Shown piece by piece: positions 18,327 through 27,014 of a stretch of DNA of 64,000 nt (positions within the stretch are counted from its first letter, which is position 1; each line of letters starts with the position of its first letter). Made by a program: the position numbers and the translations under genes. The stretch lies in contig JAWZYU010000027.1 in assembly GCA_038380435.1 (NCBI GenBank), forward strand, positions 1,733,156 through 1,797,155, given 5' to 3'. The notes beneath the pieces are model-generated. The model was given only the letters and a program-made list of their open reading frames with translations, was not told the origin of the DNA and ran no database searches. The stretch is from Ryuthela nishihirai (Eukaryota > Arthropoda > Arachnida > Araneae > Heptathelidae).

Positions 18327-18684
18327 GGGTTTCGTTGTTTTACCTCTGAGCGGCACTTTTTTGCATACAATGGGCTAAATGGCCAGGTCACAAGGACCCC
18401 GAAGGGTCAGAGAATGTTGGGGGAGGGGACCCACTGGAACAGCTGTTGGGAGACAGATGGTAACCTCCCGTCAAGGCCATCAAGCGTGTTCTTTAACGTG
18501 CACAGAGTATGGCTCTCCCGCACATGGAGACGGCCTTATCCAAGCCCATCGGTGTCCCCTACTGACCGTGGGCAGGGTGGGGAATTTTGCGGAGATAAAT
18601 CTCAACACTGACTCAGCTGGGACTCGAACCTGGGAACTACAGATTACGAGCCTGGCGCGCTACCGACTGAGTCACCCCCGCCCC
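18327..18684 (-). mobile_element. SINE-B, full length
   Basis: On the minus strand it has the head GGGGCGGGGGTGACTCAGTC, A-box GTAGCGCGCCAGGCTCGTAA, B box GGTTCGAGTCC, AGATTTATCTCCGCAAAATT, and the core with GTGCACGTTAAAGAACACGC. It ends GTGCCGCTCAGAGGTAAAAC. Imperfect flanks TGCTTTAAAGG and TGCATTAAAAG may be a worn target duplication. Confidence 0.85.
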
Positions 18685-19070
18685 ATGCATTAAAAGAATT
18701 TAATCCTTAAACTCTTTATATATAAAAAAAACTCGACGTTAATAATAATCGTAATCAGGTTATCGAGGCTCTGAAGATCTTCATATGAAACAAGCTCTTT
18801 TCTGCCTTATTTCCATTATTTATATTTGCATACGTTCTTAATTCTATTGATTCCATATGCTGTACTTTCTTTCAATGGCGTTAAAAATGGTCAACAGTGT
18901 GAATTATCCATAATTAGAATACATTTACAATACTTTATTTCTAAGAATAAGTCTAAAAAACCAGAAACTACACTTACCTATCATCGCCTAATCCCACAGA
19001 TATCGGATAACTGAGACTCTCCTGTGTATTAGAGATATTTAACAAGATTACTGTTTTAAAAGGAACGGAA

Positions 19071-19340
19071 GGGTTGTGTTTTACCTCCGAGAGACATTTC
19101 TGTGCAAACAATGAGCTCAGTAGCCATGTCACAAGAACCCAAAGATCGGAATCGAGGAAGGAAAAAAGATACGGGACTCAGCACTAAAGGAGACTGAATT
19201 TATTCTTTGTAAAGCCATTCAACCTATTCTTTAACGTACGCAGTGCAAAACTCTCCTGCACACGGAGCCACAATTTAACGTCCTAGCCAATGGACGCCAC
19301 TCTTTTACAAACTCATTGGTGTCCTCTTCCTAATCGAATT
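19071..19340 (-). mobile_element. SINE-B, diverged, head missing
   Basis: GTTTTACCTCCGAGAGACAT, AGTAGCCATGTCACAAGAAC, ATTCTTTAACGTACGCAG and CATTGGTGTCCTCTTCCTAA follow the family order. The tRNA-like part is absent. Confidence 0.65.
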
Positions 19341-19520
19341 ACAACGGAAAAGATGGAGGGGGTGAGGAGGAGTATATTTCAAAAGAATAATTTAAGGAAT
19401 ATTTTTTTAATTCCTGAAAGGTGTTTTCTTCTTGCTAGTGCAACCCCTATTGTTTTCCAGACCCGTGTCAGTTTATAAATAAAAGCAGCATATCCTTCAT
19501 TATTTTTTAAAGGTTTTTTT

Positions 19521-19720
19521 CACCGTTTCCGTGGTCGAGTGGTTAGCACGCTTGGCTACTGATCTAAGGGACCTGGGTTCGAGCCCCGGATTAGGCATGG
19601 ATGTGTGTTTCTTATTTTCTGCTGAGGTCCCAGGATCCTCTCAGACCTTCTACTGTGGCATATAAACTGACAGTCTCCTGTCAGACCTCTGTGGCAAGCA
19701 GCTGCTTGAGGGGGTATTTT
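19521..19720 (+). mobile_element. SINE-A, full length (best copy)
   Basis: The head has A box GTGGTCGAGTGGTTAGCACG at 19531 and B box GGTTCGAGCCCC at about 19577. The body contains TTTCTGCTGAGGTCC, the palindromic CTGACAGTCTCCTGTCAG, and ends AAGCAGCTGCTTGAGGGGGT. This copy can serve as the reference for the family. AGCAGCTGCT and CTGACAG-CTGTCAG are internal palindromes. Confidence 0.88.
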
Positions 19721-20482
19721 AGTTTGTCATGAAAGCGGCATTGTATCAGCCAATATCTTGTGAGCATCCTATTTGGAAGAGAGAACGAAATACATGATGT
19801 TTCAATCAGTACAAGAATTGTTCTGCTAAAGATTCTCTCATTCAGGATATTTGTACGAAAATATATTTTTACGTTACATTAAATGATCTTCTGAGTGGCA
19901 ACAGGAAAGTTTCCTTCATCTCTCGTGACTGTTGCATCTTCGCGCCCTCCCACGGCGAGTTGCCAACGGAAAACAATCTGTTGGTGTTTCCACGACCTTT
20001 AACAGGTCAGGGATGTCTCCAGAGGGGGGAGGGGAAGGGAGGGAGGCAAAGGCAAACCCCGTTGCATGGGCGGTGCCATGTCGATGGGTGCGACCGTTAT
20101 TTCGGTTCCCACCAAACTGGCCAGCTAAAAACGCTCTACGTCCAATTGCAATAGGCTTAAAGGATGGAGTTGCCCTCAGGTATCCACTACGGCAAATTTT
20201 GTCTAATTAAGACTTCCGTTAATAAAGTCCAAGGTGAGAAAAATTAAGTTCCTAGACAGTGTCAAAAATGCAACTCTTAATTCTTAAAACGCCTCCTTAA
20301 ATCTTAAAAAGGCCAAAAGACGTTTTTTTTTTTTGTTTTTCAAAAATTCCTACAACGCGTTTTTCATGCTTGATATTCTTTTCATTTTATTAAATATATT
20401 TTAGTTATTGTTTAAAATTCGATTCTTCTCCCTTTGGCGTAAAAACGAACCACTTCCGTTCGTTATTATTTCAAAATAAACT
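19721..20482. other. unassigned sequence with a GC/CpG-rich patch
   Basis: About 19935-20150 is much richer in G+C and CpG than its surroundings and keeps 92- and 64-codon open frames on the plus strand. The composition is unusual, but no domain, splice signal or promoter element is convincing. Confidence 0.3.
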
Positions 20483-20521
20483 GATGGGCTTGGAAAGGCC
20501 CCTTCCGTTCGGATGGGACGT
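20483..20521 (+). mobile_element. 39-bp SINE-B fragment
   Basis: GATGGGCTTGGAAAGGCC and CGGATGGGACGTT match the middle of SINE-B at about 26292-26332. Confidence 0.6.
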
Positions 20522-20572
20522 TGATAAGAATAATAACTTTATTTATGCCTTAGTATGGTTATATAGTACGTA

Positions 20573-20767
20573 CAGTCGCTCAAAAAAATATCCGAACACT
20601 AAGGTTGATTACAGAATTCAGAAAAAATATATGGTAACGAGTTTTTTGGAAATTTGTGATCTGGCAACCTTCGTGTACTATGCACGAATGCTGCCAGATC
20701 AGTAATTTCTAAAAATAACCGTTGACATAGTGTGCAACATAGTGTTCGGATATTTTTTGAGCGACTG
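20573..20767. mobile_element. 195-bp Tc1/mariner-type MITE
   Basis: The 28-bp terminal inverted repeats CAGTCGCTCAAAA...CCGAACACT (20573-20600) and AGTGTTCGG...GAGCGACTG (20741-20767) match except for one A/T run difference. TA lies on both sides (20571-20572 and 20768-20769), the Tc1/mariner target signature. The centre folds into a second hairpin (GATCTGGCA at 20658 with TGCCAGATC at 20692, and TTCGTG with CACGAA). It has no transposase. Confidence 0.9.
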
Positions 20768-20774
20768 TACATTA

Positions 20775-21288
20775 CCACCTAAGCCTTATGGCTTGTTAGC
20801 AGGATTCCTTTCAATCACATGACAGGTTAATTAAAGAATAAGACATGCATAATAGAAAATAAACGCATAATTAAAAACAGAAAATGAAACAACAAAAAAA
20901 AAAACATGAATTAAAACACAATCATGAGAATTTAAACATGTTATAAAATAAACCTATAAGATTACGGATTATAACATGCATTACACAAAAATATCATCTA
21001 TTTTACATGTCATCATTTCACACTAATATTGCAGTTGCTTAAAACAATACCAGATACGACTTTTTAAACATTGCATTTCAAATGCTAATAACCATTTCGA
21101 AACTTTAGTTTTAATGTCTGAATAAGTGCTCAGGCATAATAGATCTCTCGGTAGAGAATTAAAATCCTTGGGCATTTGATAAGATATCCGGGCATTACCA
21201 TAATTATTGTGACAAACTGGTTCGACAAAATAATTTGTTTACCTTGTTGTAAGAGGTGTTGACACTTCGGGCAGACGATAGCCTCTGG
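20775..21288 (-). pseudogene. LINE ORF2 C-terminal fragment and 3' UTR
   Basis: On the minus strand about 21285-21060 reads, with one stop, RLPEVSTPLTTR, NNYGNARISY and KDFNSLPRDLL...IKTKVSKWLL. This follows the end of many LINE reverse transcriptases, where a W/F-N-SLP motif precedes a final helix. The copy continues into an AT-rich 3' region toward 20775. The clade (jockey, CR1 or L2-like) cannot be decided from so short a piece. It is truncated at the 5' side against SINE-B. Confidence 0.5.
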
Positions 21289-21510
21289 TGCAGGCCATCC
21301 AGAGTATTCTTTAACGTGTACAGGGTGTGATTCTTGTACGTACGGGACCACTGCTTAACGTTCCATCTGACGGACGGTCAAATTTTCCATCGATGTCCCT
21401 TTTTAACAATGGGAAGATGAGGGTTTCGAGAAGATAAATCTCAATGCTTGAAAAGATGATGCTCGAATCAGGGAAGTTTAGATTATAGGTTTGGTGCGTC
21501 TCACCCCATC
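21288..21510 (-). mobile_element. SINE-B, 3' truncated and diverged
   Basis: CAGGCCATCCAGAGTATTCT, TTAACGTGTACAGGGTGTGA, GGGACCACTGCTTAACGTTC and AGATAAATCTCAATGCT occur in order. The head is degraded. Confidence 0.7.
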
Positions 21511-21518
21511 AAGACTTT

Positions 21519-21640
21519 TGGGTTGGGCTGTTTTATCTCTGAACTGCACTTTATCGCACACCATGGGCTAAATGGCCAGGTCAGAAGGACCCCGAAGGCT
21601 CAGAGAAAGTTGGGGGAAGGGGACCCACTGGAACTGCTCC
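21519..21640 (-). mobile_element. SINE-B, 3' end only
   Basis: It runs from GGTTGGGCTGTTTTATCTC through CACCATGGGCTAAATGGCC to GACCCACTGGAACTGCTCC. It is a separate 5'-truncated copy next to 21288-21510. Confidence 0.75.
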
Positions 21641-22129
21641 CTCAATACTATGGAAATGTTAACCTAAGGCAATCCTACTCTGCAATTTAATTAATAGTAA
21701 TATCTGTTAAGATATATCTTTCTGTAACTTTTGCAATTTACGATTTATTTCATGGTAAATTAATTTTTTAATATTGGTATCATTTTATCTTATAGCATAA
21801 AACATGAGTTCGTCTGAAGAATGAATCAGTTTTTAAATTTAAAGTTTAAACCTGTTACTTAAAGGGTATTTAGTTACAATTCCTCTCCTCAGTGTTATCC
21901 TAAAGAAAAAGAGTTTAATTGCGTCACTATGCCATGCAAATTAACTGATAGAGGTAAGGCTAAGCTAAATTTAGTGGCAGCGCTGAAAGAGTATGAAAGA
22001 AGGACAGAACAACACACCGAGTACGATATTGGCAATCCTTTATCAAATTTCAGGGCCGTTTTCTTTCAAGTAGAGACCTAGAAGGACTTGGTTGAAGACG
22101 GATGAGGGATGGGTTGAACATTCAAACAG
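21641..22129. other. AT-rich unassigned sequence
   Basis: No gene or repeat recognised. It lies downstream of the minus-strand ORF at 22130 and may include its 3' UTR. Confidence 0.3.
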
Positions 22130-22620
22130 CTAGCGTGCCCTCCTTCCCCTTCCTTTGCAGCACGAGGAACAGAAGAAACGACGAAAGGCTTTGCAGAAAC
22201 GACGAAATTTCCCCGGTTTGCTTTGACGGAGTTCTCTTATTTCGTAGATCCGTCCTTTTCTGGAATAGGCAATGGGATCGAATGGTTCAGTATTTGTCAG
22301 AATGACTTCAGGAAAGGTGAAGTGTAAGTTGCTTGTGTCGAGAGGCCCCGTGCCTTCTGTCATTGATTCCTTTTCGTCGTCCGGGGATAATTTATTTAAG
22401 TCCTCTATTTCTTTTTCGATCAGGGAGCAAAATATATCAATATTGTCACTTCCTCTGCATTCCTGGATGGTGGAAAGGGAACAGCACATACCAGTCTCCT
22501 CTTCTACATATCACAATCTCTCTCGCGGATTTCAAAAAATCCCACGTCGATTACTTTAGAGCATTCCTCTCCCTCTTGGGAGGACACTTCCGTTGCCTCA
22601 ATAATTTCATTTGGATCCAT
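22130..22620 (-). CDS. unrecognised protein, acidic N-terminus, Cys/Arg-rich C-terminus; possible frameshift
   Basis: I do not recognise this family. An ATG at 22620 opens a frame reading MDPNEIIEATEVSSQEGEEC that ends at a TAG at 22504-22506. The adjoining frame is open from about 22512 (ATG at 22489) to a stop at 22130-22132. The two together would give about 160 residues, so either one indel has broken a single gene or they are separate frames. The second part is acidic, then has FTFPEVILTNTEPFDPIAYS. It ends in a basic and Cys-rich tail, FCKAFRRFFCSSCCKGRGRR, of a kind often palmitoylated or membrane-associated. Base composition is more even than the flanks and codon use looks coding. No transposon motif is present. 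It could be a host gene, a processed pseudogene, or an exon. Confidence 0.45.
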
Positions 22621-22799
22621 CACTTATATCTTCCCTCTAAAACTTACTAATTTACGTCTTCTTCTTTTCCAGGTCAACCAAAAGCAAATATTTACATAAA
22701 GACACCTATCTAAGCAAACGCATGCGCCAATAACATTCCTTCAGAATGAAATCTTTTATTAAACCTATTCTTTCATTTCAACAATGACAGTCTTCATTT

Positions 22800-22890
22800 T
22801 GTTACGTTCACTAGATTTCGTGACGTCAGACGCAACAAAAGGCGCCATTTTCGTTCCTTCCTTCCGCCATGTCTAAGGTTGTTTTTACGA
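22800..22890. promoter_or_regulatory. CpG-containing promoter-like patch with CRE and YY1-like motifs
   Basis: It contains the full CRE palindrome TGACGTCA at 22821-22828 and two YY1-like motifs, GGCGCCATTTTCG (about 22841) and CCGCCATGTC (about 22867). These are close together in a patch far richer in CpG than its AT-rich surroundings. It lies about 200 bp upstream of the minus-strand ATG at 22620. An ATG on the plus strand inside the second motif opens only ten codons. Promoter function is inferred from motif content alone. Confidence 0.35.
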
Positions 22891-23006
22891 CTGAATTTTG
22901 AAGCAAATAAATAGTCCAGTGAGTTCTTCAAAGATATACTGAGAGGTACTTTCCTTTCACGACATCAATTCTGAAAATAGTCTGCAAATTAAAACTGGGT
23001 ATTGGA

Positions 23007-23317
23007 TTGGTTAGATTTACTTCTGAGAGGCATTTTTTTTTCCAGCGCACAATGGGGTAAATGGCTAGGTCACAAGGACCCCAAGGTCTCGAAAAGAAAA
23101 GAGGACGGATCGGCTATTAGGGTACAGATAGGAGTAGCAACCAAATGTTATTTAGCTCGCCTATTTTGCATTCGCCCATTTTTCAATCCATCGGTGTCCT
23201 CTTCCTTATCATGAGCAGGGATTTAGAGGAGAAAATCTTAGTGCAGACACAGTGGGGACTCGAATCTGAGAACCGTAAGCTGGGCCTGACTTACGCATAA
23301 GCTAACTAAGCTACGGC
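23007..23317 (-). mobile_element. SINE-B, diverged
   Basis: GGTTAGATTTACTTCTGAGA, AATGGCTAGGTCACAAGGAC, ATCCATCGGTGTCCTCTTCC and GGGGACTCGAATCTGAGAAC keep the family order on the minus strand. An internal deletion has removed part of the core. Confidence 0.7.
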
Positions 23318-23551
23318 TTAAAGCCTGATCATATGAGGGGCCTCAAAGAAATGTATTTAAAGATTTACTAGATTACAAATTTTTTTTAAATATTTAATCT
23401 ATTTTGCAAACTTTTGTTAGCAATGATAGAATAATGTTTCCATTGTTTCCCTCAATCAGATTAATTATAAATGTATTTCGAGTTTCGAATTTTTTGGGCC
23501 CCTTAAATTTGAATCACTTAGCGCCTCAGAAGGTCAAAGTCCCGCCCGTTT

Positions 23552-24448
23552 GTTCTACTCCCATTCTTTGTAATGATGATAGATGCATTACGGCTCTTAA
23601 TGTGGCCAGAATATCATAGTCTTAAGTTATTTTGGCTAGTTCTAAATTTAAACTACATATATCCGCAGGGTTGGGTTGTTTTACCTCTGAGCGGCACTTT
23701 TTTGCACACCATGGGCTAAATGGCCATGTCACATAGACCCCGAAGGCTCAGAGAAGGTTGGGGGAGGGGACCCATTAAAACAGCTGTTGGGAGACAGGTG
23801 GTGGCTCCCGTCAAAGCCATCCAGCGTGTTCTTTAACGAGCACAAGGTATGGCTCTCCCACATACGGGACCACGGCTTAACGTCATATCCGACGGACGGC
23901 GACCTCTCGAAGCCCATCGGTGTCCCCTACTGACCGTGAATTTTGCGGAGATAAATCTCAATGCTGACCCAGCTGGGACTCGAACATTTGAACTACAGAT
24001 TACGAGCTTGGCGCGCTACCGACTTGCCACCCAGCCGCTATATCCGCAGAGGTTGATGAAATTGGTACTGAAATGATTCTATATCCTGCAGATAAGCTTT
24101 AGGTTTTGAGGATCACCTGTAATGATAAAATTTACTTGCATTATGATCAAAGAGTAATAATTTAAAAAATGCTTAGCGATGGGCACACATGGTTTCTGTT
24201 ATCACATGGCTGAAGGCAATTTTGAACATCTTTCATGACACAATCATCGTGCCTAAGGATTTTAACAGAACTATTATTATCCCAATATTTAAAAAGGTGA
24301 TCGCAGTTTTTGTGATAACTATAGGGATATCAGCCTACTTTCTGTTCCTGTAAAGTACTTTGCATGATTGTGCTTAATAGAATTAAGAATCTGCTTGACT
24401 GAGAATTACGTGATGAGCAATGTGGATTCAGAAGTGGTAGGGGATGTA
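23552..24448 (+). pseudogene. RTE-like reverse transcriptase fragment, split by SINE-B
   Basis: 23552-23668 and 24050-24448 match about 14155-14577 of the larger RTE-like copy: TCTACTCCCATT, TTATTTTGGCTA, AGGATTTTAACAGAACTATT, GATAACTATAGGGATATCAG, TGTGGATTCAGAAGTGGTAG. It covers the N-terminal part of the RT domain only and is truncated at both ends. A ~110-bp block (24077-24185) is not homologous. Frames are broken. Confidence 0.85.
23669..24038 (-). mobile_element. SINE-B nested in RTE fragment, 11-bp target duplication
   Basis: The target duplication TATATCCGCAG lies at 23658-23668 and 24039-24049. The full family structure is present, with the tRNA-like head at the right end (inverted GCGCGCTACCGACT and GGGACTCGAAC). 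The 3' end at the left reads GTAAAACAACCCAAC on the minus strand. A short deletion removes part of the GCAGGGCGGGG block. Confidence 0.92.
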
Positions 24449-25015
24449 TTAAGATATGCATTATTTTTTTCCTAATTCCTGGGAATTAAATTGAAAAATG
24501 TGATACATAATTTTAAAATTCTTTTATTATCGAGAATAATCAGAAACTTGGGTACAGCAAATTTGTAAAAACAAATTGCAGCAACTTTGGAATATTTTAT
24601 TAAGTGTCAATTGAACAGTTCCCACAAATACCACATTTCTATTCTGAGAAAATCATATTTATTATTGAGTTTGAAGTGCTGTTTGACATTATGTTTTCGA
24701 ATGTAAAAATAGTATATCCTTACATAGTTATAATTCATCAGTAGATATTTTACTGCAATTTTCATGTGTACAGTGCATTGTACTGTATATTATGTAGTAA
24801 GGAATACAATTTGTAAAATTCTTTTGTGATTCTTTATAACGGTAAGAAAGCAATGTCTAAATATTAATCGAGTTATAATAATCAAGATTTAAGTACCAAT
24901 TTAACAAAATTGAAGAGTGCGCCCTGTTTGCCATGCTCATAACGTTCTGTATCACAATTACACTTTGTTTTGTAATGTATTATTATATAACGAAAGTGTA
25001 ATATATATATAATAA
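24449..25015. other. AT-rich unassigned sequence
   Basis: No gene or recognised repeat. Composition is very AT-rich. Confidence 0.3.
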
Positions 25016-25073
25016 CTCTTCGGTGTATATATATATATACATACATATATATATATATATATACACCGAAGAG
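25016..25073. repeat. palindrome of a Tc1-type terminus around TA repeats
   Basis: CTCTTCGGTGT followed by (AT)n at 25016-25039 is the exact reverse complement of 25050-25073, which ends ACACCGAAGAG. There is a 10-base centre. The right arm is the start of the Tc1-like transposon. The left arm shares only the outer 11 bases of the terminus. Confidence 0.85.
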
Positions 25074-25191
25074 CCAAAACATTATGACCAGCGTGTTTTT
25101 ATGCAAATTGAAGCAACTGCAGGTAAACGACAGCGCGTGTGAAGGTCATGAAACGGTATAAATAACACCTGATACTGATCTCTGTTAATCA

Positions 25192-26140
25192 GTGTTTTCT
25201 TGTTTTTCAGATGAGAAAAGCAGTGACTTCAGTGAGTTTGACAAAGGCCATATTGTAATGGTCAGACTTTTGGATCAGAGCATTACCGAGATGGCAAGAC
25301 TTGAGGGCTACTCACGGACAGCCATGGTTAGTACCTTCAAAAAGTGGTCCGAGGAGAGAATACCCATGAACTGCCAGCAAGGTTTGGGCCGACGGCTCAT
25401 CGATGCTAGAGGTGAGCGAAGGCTATCCCATATGGTACGAGCCAACAGAAGGGATACTGTGTCGCAACTCGCCCGTAATTTGAATGCTGGTGATGGGAGT
25501 AATGTGTCGCAACTCGCCCGTAATTTGAATGCTGGTGATGGGAGTAATGTGTCGCAACACACAATACATCGAACCCTGCTGAAAATTGGACTGCGTAGCC
25601 GCAGGCCTCTACGAGTGTCCATGCTAACTCGGTTCACCATCGAAAGCGCCTACAATGGGAACGCGAGCATCAAAACTGGACCTTGAATGCTTGGAAGAAG
25701 ATCGTCTTGTCCGATGAATCTCCTTTCCTGTTGCAGCATATGGATGGCTCGGAAAGTGTGTGTCATTTACCTGGGGAAGTGTTGGCACCAGGATGCACCA
25801 TGGGACGAAAGAAGCCGGTGGAGATAGTGTAATGGTTTGGGCAATGTTCTGCTGGGAAACCCTGGCTCCAGTCATTCGTGTGCAGGAAACTATGACGTCT
25901 ACCACCTACCCAAACATCATTGCAGACCAGGTATATCCTTTCATGGCAACGGTATAACCCTTCTAGTAGTGCCTGCTTTCAGCAGTATAATGTGCCATGC
26001 CACACTGCCCAGATTGTTCGAGAATGGTTCTCGGAACATGAAGACTTTCAGGTATTGCCCTAGCCTCCAAATTCCCCAGATATCAATCCAATCGAGCATC
26101 TGAGGTTTGTGTTGAAACAGTAATAAGCGATCTGCGGCTC
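25192..26140 (+). pseudogene. Tc1-like DDE transposase, broken
   Basis: The N-terminal paired-type helix-turn-helix region (FDKGHIVMVRLLDQSITEMA onward) is open to about 25630 and contains a 45-bp tandem duplication. The frame then shifts at least twice (near 25630 and before 25760). Catalytic positions in order are the first Asp in KIVLSDES (25713-25715), the second replaced by Tyr in QQYNVPCHTA (TAT at 25986-25988), and Glu in NPIEHL (26094-26096). The second and third are 35 residues apart. A stop replaces the Trp expected in the P-W-P motif. With a lost catalytic Asp and several frame breaks it cannot be active. Confidence 0.85.
25459..25548 (+). repeat. two tandem 45-bp copies inside the transposase
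   Basis: 25459-25503 and 25504-25548 are identical and encode VSQLARNLNAGDGSN twice in frame. GTGTCGCAAC begins a third partial copy. The length is a multiple of three, so the reading frame was kept. Confidence 0.95.
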
Positions 26141-26155
26141 AGACACTCCGACCAC

Positions 26156-26543
26156 ATTGGGGCGGGGGTGGCTCAGTCGGTAGCGCGCCAGGCTCGTAAT
26201 CTGTAGTTCCCAGGTTCGAGTCCCAGCTGGGTCAGCGTTCAGATTTATCTCTGCAAAATTCCCCGCCCTGCCCACGGTCAGTAGGGGACACCGATGGGCT
26301 TGGAAAGGCCGTCGTCCGTCGGATGGGACGTTAAGCCGTGGCCCCGTGTGCAGGAGAGCCATACCCTGTGCACGTTAAAGAACACGCTGGATGGCCTTGA
26401 CGGGAGGCTACCATCTGTCTCCAAACAGCTGTTCCAGTGGGTCCCCTCCCACAACCTTCTCTGAGCCTTCGGAGTCCATGTGACCTGGCCATTTAGCCCA
26501 TGGTGTGCAAAAAAGTGCCGCTCAGTGGTAAAACAACCCAACC
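26156..26543 (+). mobile_element. SINE-B, full length, 12-bp target duplication (reference copy)
   Basis: The duplication CACTCCGACCAC lies at 26144-26155 and 26544-26555. The head GGGGCGGGGGTGGCTCAGTC, GTAGCGCGCCAGGCTCGTAA and B box GGTTCGAGTCC is tRNA-derived. The body includes GGATGGGACGTTAAGCCGTG and GTGCACGTTAAAGAACACGC, resembling the Nin-DC class of conserved SINE cores. The 3' end is GTAAAACAACCCAAC with no poly(A). It is inserted in the Tc1-like transposon. Confidence 0.93.
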
Positions 26544-26767
26544 CACTCCGACCACGAAACTGAATCAATCCCACAATGACATAATGAACAACGAACACAG
26601 AATAACACTTGAGATAGTATCTATAAAAGAATGTCCAATGTTTATTAAATTAATACAAATATTTTGCGCCAATTAATGATATTGATATTATTCACACAAA
26701 TATAAACTCCTTAACCAGAATTCCTTCCAGCCTTCTTGCCCTAAATTTCGTACAGAAGCAATCGCCC

Positions 26768-26773
26768 TTTATT
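26768..26773 (-). terminator. poly(A) signal AATAAA
   Basis: TTTATT on the plus strand reads AATAAA on the minus strand, starting 11 bases beyond the stop codon of the exon at 26785-27014. This implies a very short 3' UTR. Confidence 0.55.
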
Positions 26774-26784
26774 TCTGATAAAAC

Positions 26785-27014
26785 TCAAAAGTAAACGTAA
26801 TGGCCTTCGAAGTCGTAGTGCTCAGTGCACCGGCACGATAGATCTGTAGATTCTGTCTTGGTATGTAGAGAGTTGAAGGATTCGTGATGTTCCGTGGATA
26901 GATGTGTTTGCAGTTCACTAGAATAAAACTCCCATCTCATCTTCTTCAGCTCACCGATTGCGTTCGTGGATGTGTCCACGTGGAACAAAAAGGGTATTTT
27001 CGCAGCTTCCGCAA
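26785..27014 (-). CDS. terminal exon of an unrecognised gene
   Basis: On the minus strand a polypyrimidine-like stretch ending TGTATTTTTGCAG precedes the exon. The frame then runs about 75 codons: AEAAKIPFLFHVDTSTNAIG, LKKMRWEFYSSELQ, and the last residues CRCTEHYDFEGHYVYF, with a TGA at 26785-26787. AATAAA follows almost at once. The exon is CpG-richer than its AT-rich surroundings and has mixed, coding-like codon use. I recognise no domain or family and no transposon motif. Upstream exons would lie at higher coordinates, but none is found before the satellite at 28.44 kb. The gene may be long, may be interrupted by the satellite, or only its last exon may survive. The internal ATG at 26988 is not needed if the exon is spliced. 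Confidence 0.5.

Larger units (their letters stand above)
17984..19024. mobile_element. pogo/Tigger-like DNA transposon remnant with SINE insertions
   Basis: The left end CAGTAAAGTCCCAGTTATCC follows TA, and its inner part GTCCCAGTTATCCG matches the reverse complement of the right end near 19002-19024 (GAGTCTCAGTTATCCGAT). Termini of the form CAGT...GTTATCCG are typical of pogo-group transposons, which duplicate TA. No transposase is left. SINE-A (18043) and SINE-B (18327) account for about half of the interior. Confidence 0.5.
25063..26620 (+). mobile_element. Tc1/mariner-like DNA transposon, decayed
   Basis: The 5' terminus ACACCGAAGAGCCAAAACAT is followed by TATGACCA, a common Tc1-like end, next to TA repeats. 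The transposase region follows. A SINE-B with a 12-bp duplication sits in the last part of the transposase, and coding-like sequence resumes after it at 26556. The matching 3' inverted terminus is not found, so the right end is lost or too diverged. The end coordinate is approximate. Confidence 0.75.

Noticed and set aside
18315..18693. 98- and 104-codon plus-strand frames
   Set aside because: They lie within the minus-strand SINE-B copy, and similar frames appear in other SINE-B copies such as 26060-26598.
19932..20210. 92-codon CpG-rich frame as a gene
   Set aside because: Composition is unusual, but there is no domain, no splice or poly(A) signal, and a second frame is equally open.
22272..22650. 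Plus-strand frames of 95-105 codons opposite the unknown minus-strand ORF
   Set aside because: The minus frame has the better start context, charged domain structure and distinctive C-terminus. The plus frames look like shadows. A CAG acceptor-like site on the plus strand near 22675 has no supported exon.
25063..26620. Active Tc1-like transposon
   Set aside because: The transposase has multiple frameshifts, a stop, a lost second catalytic Asp and no recognisable right terminus.
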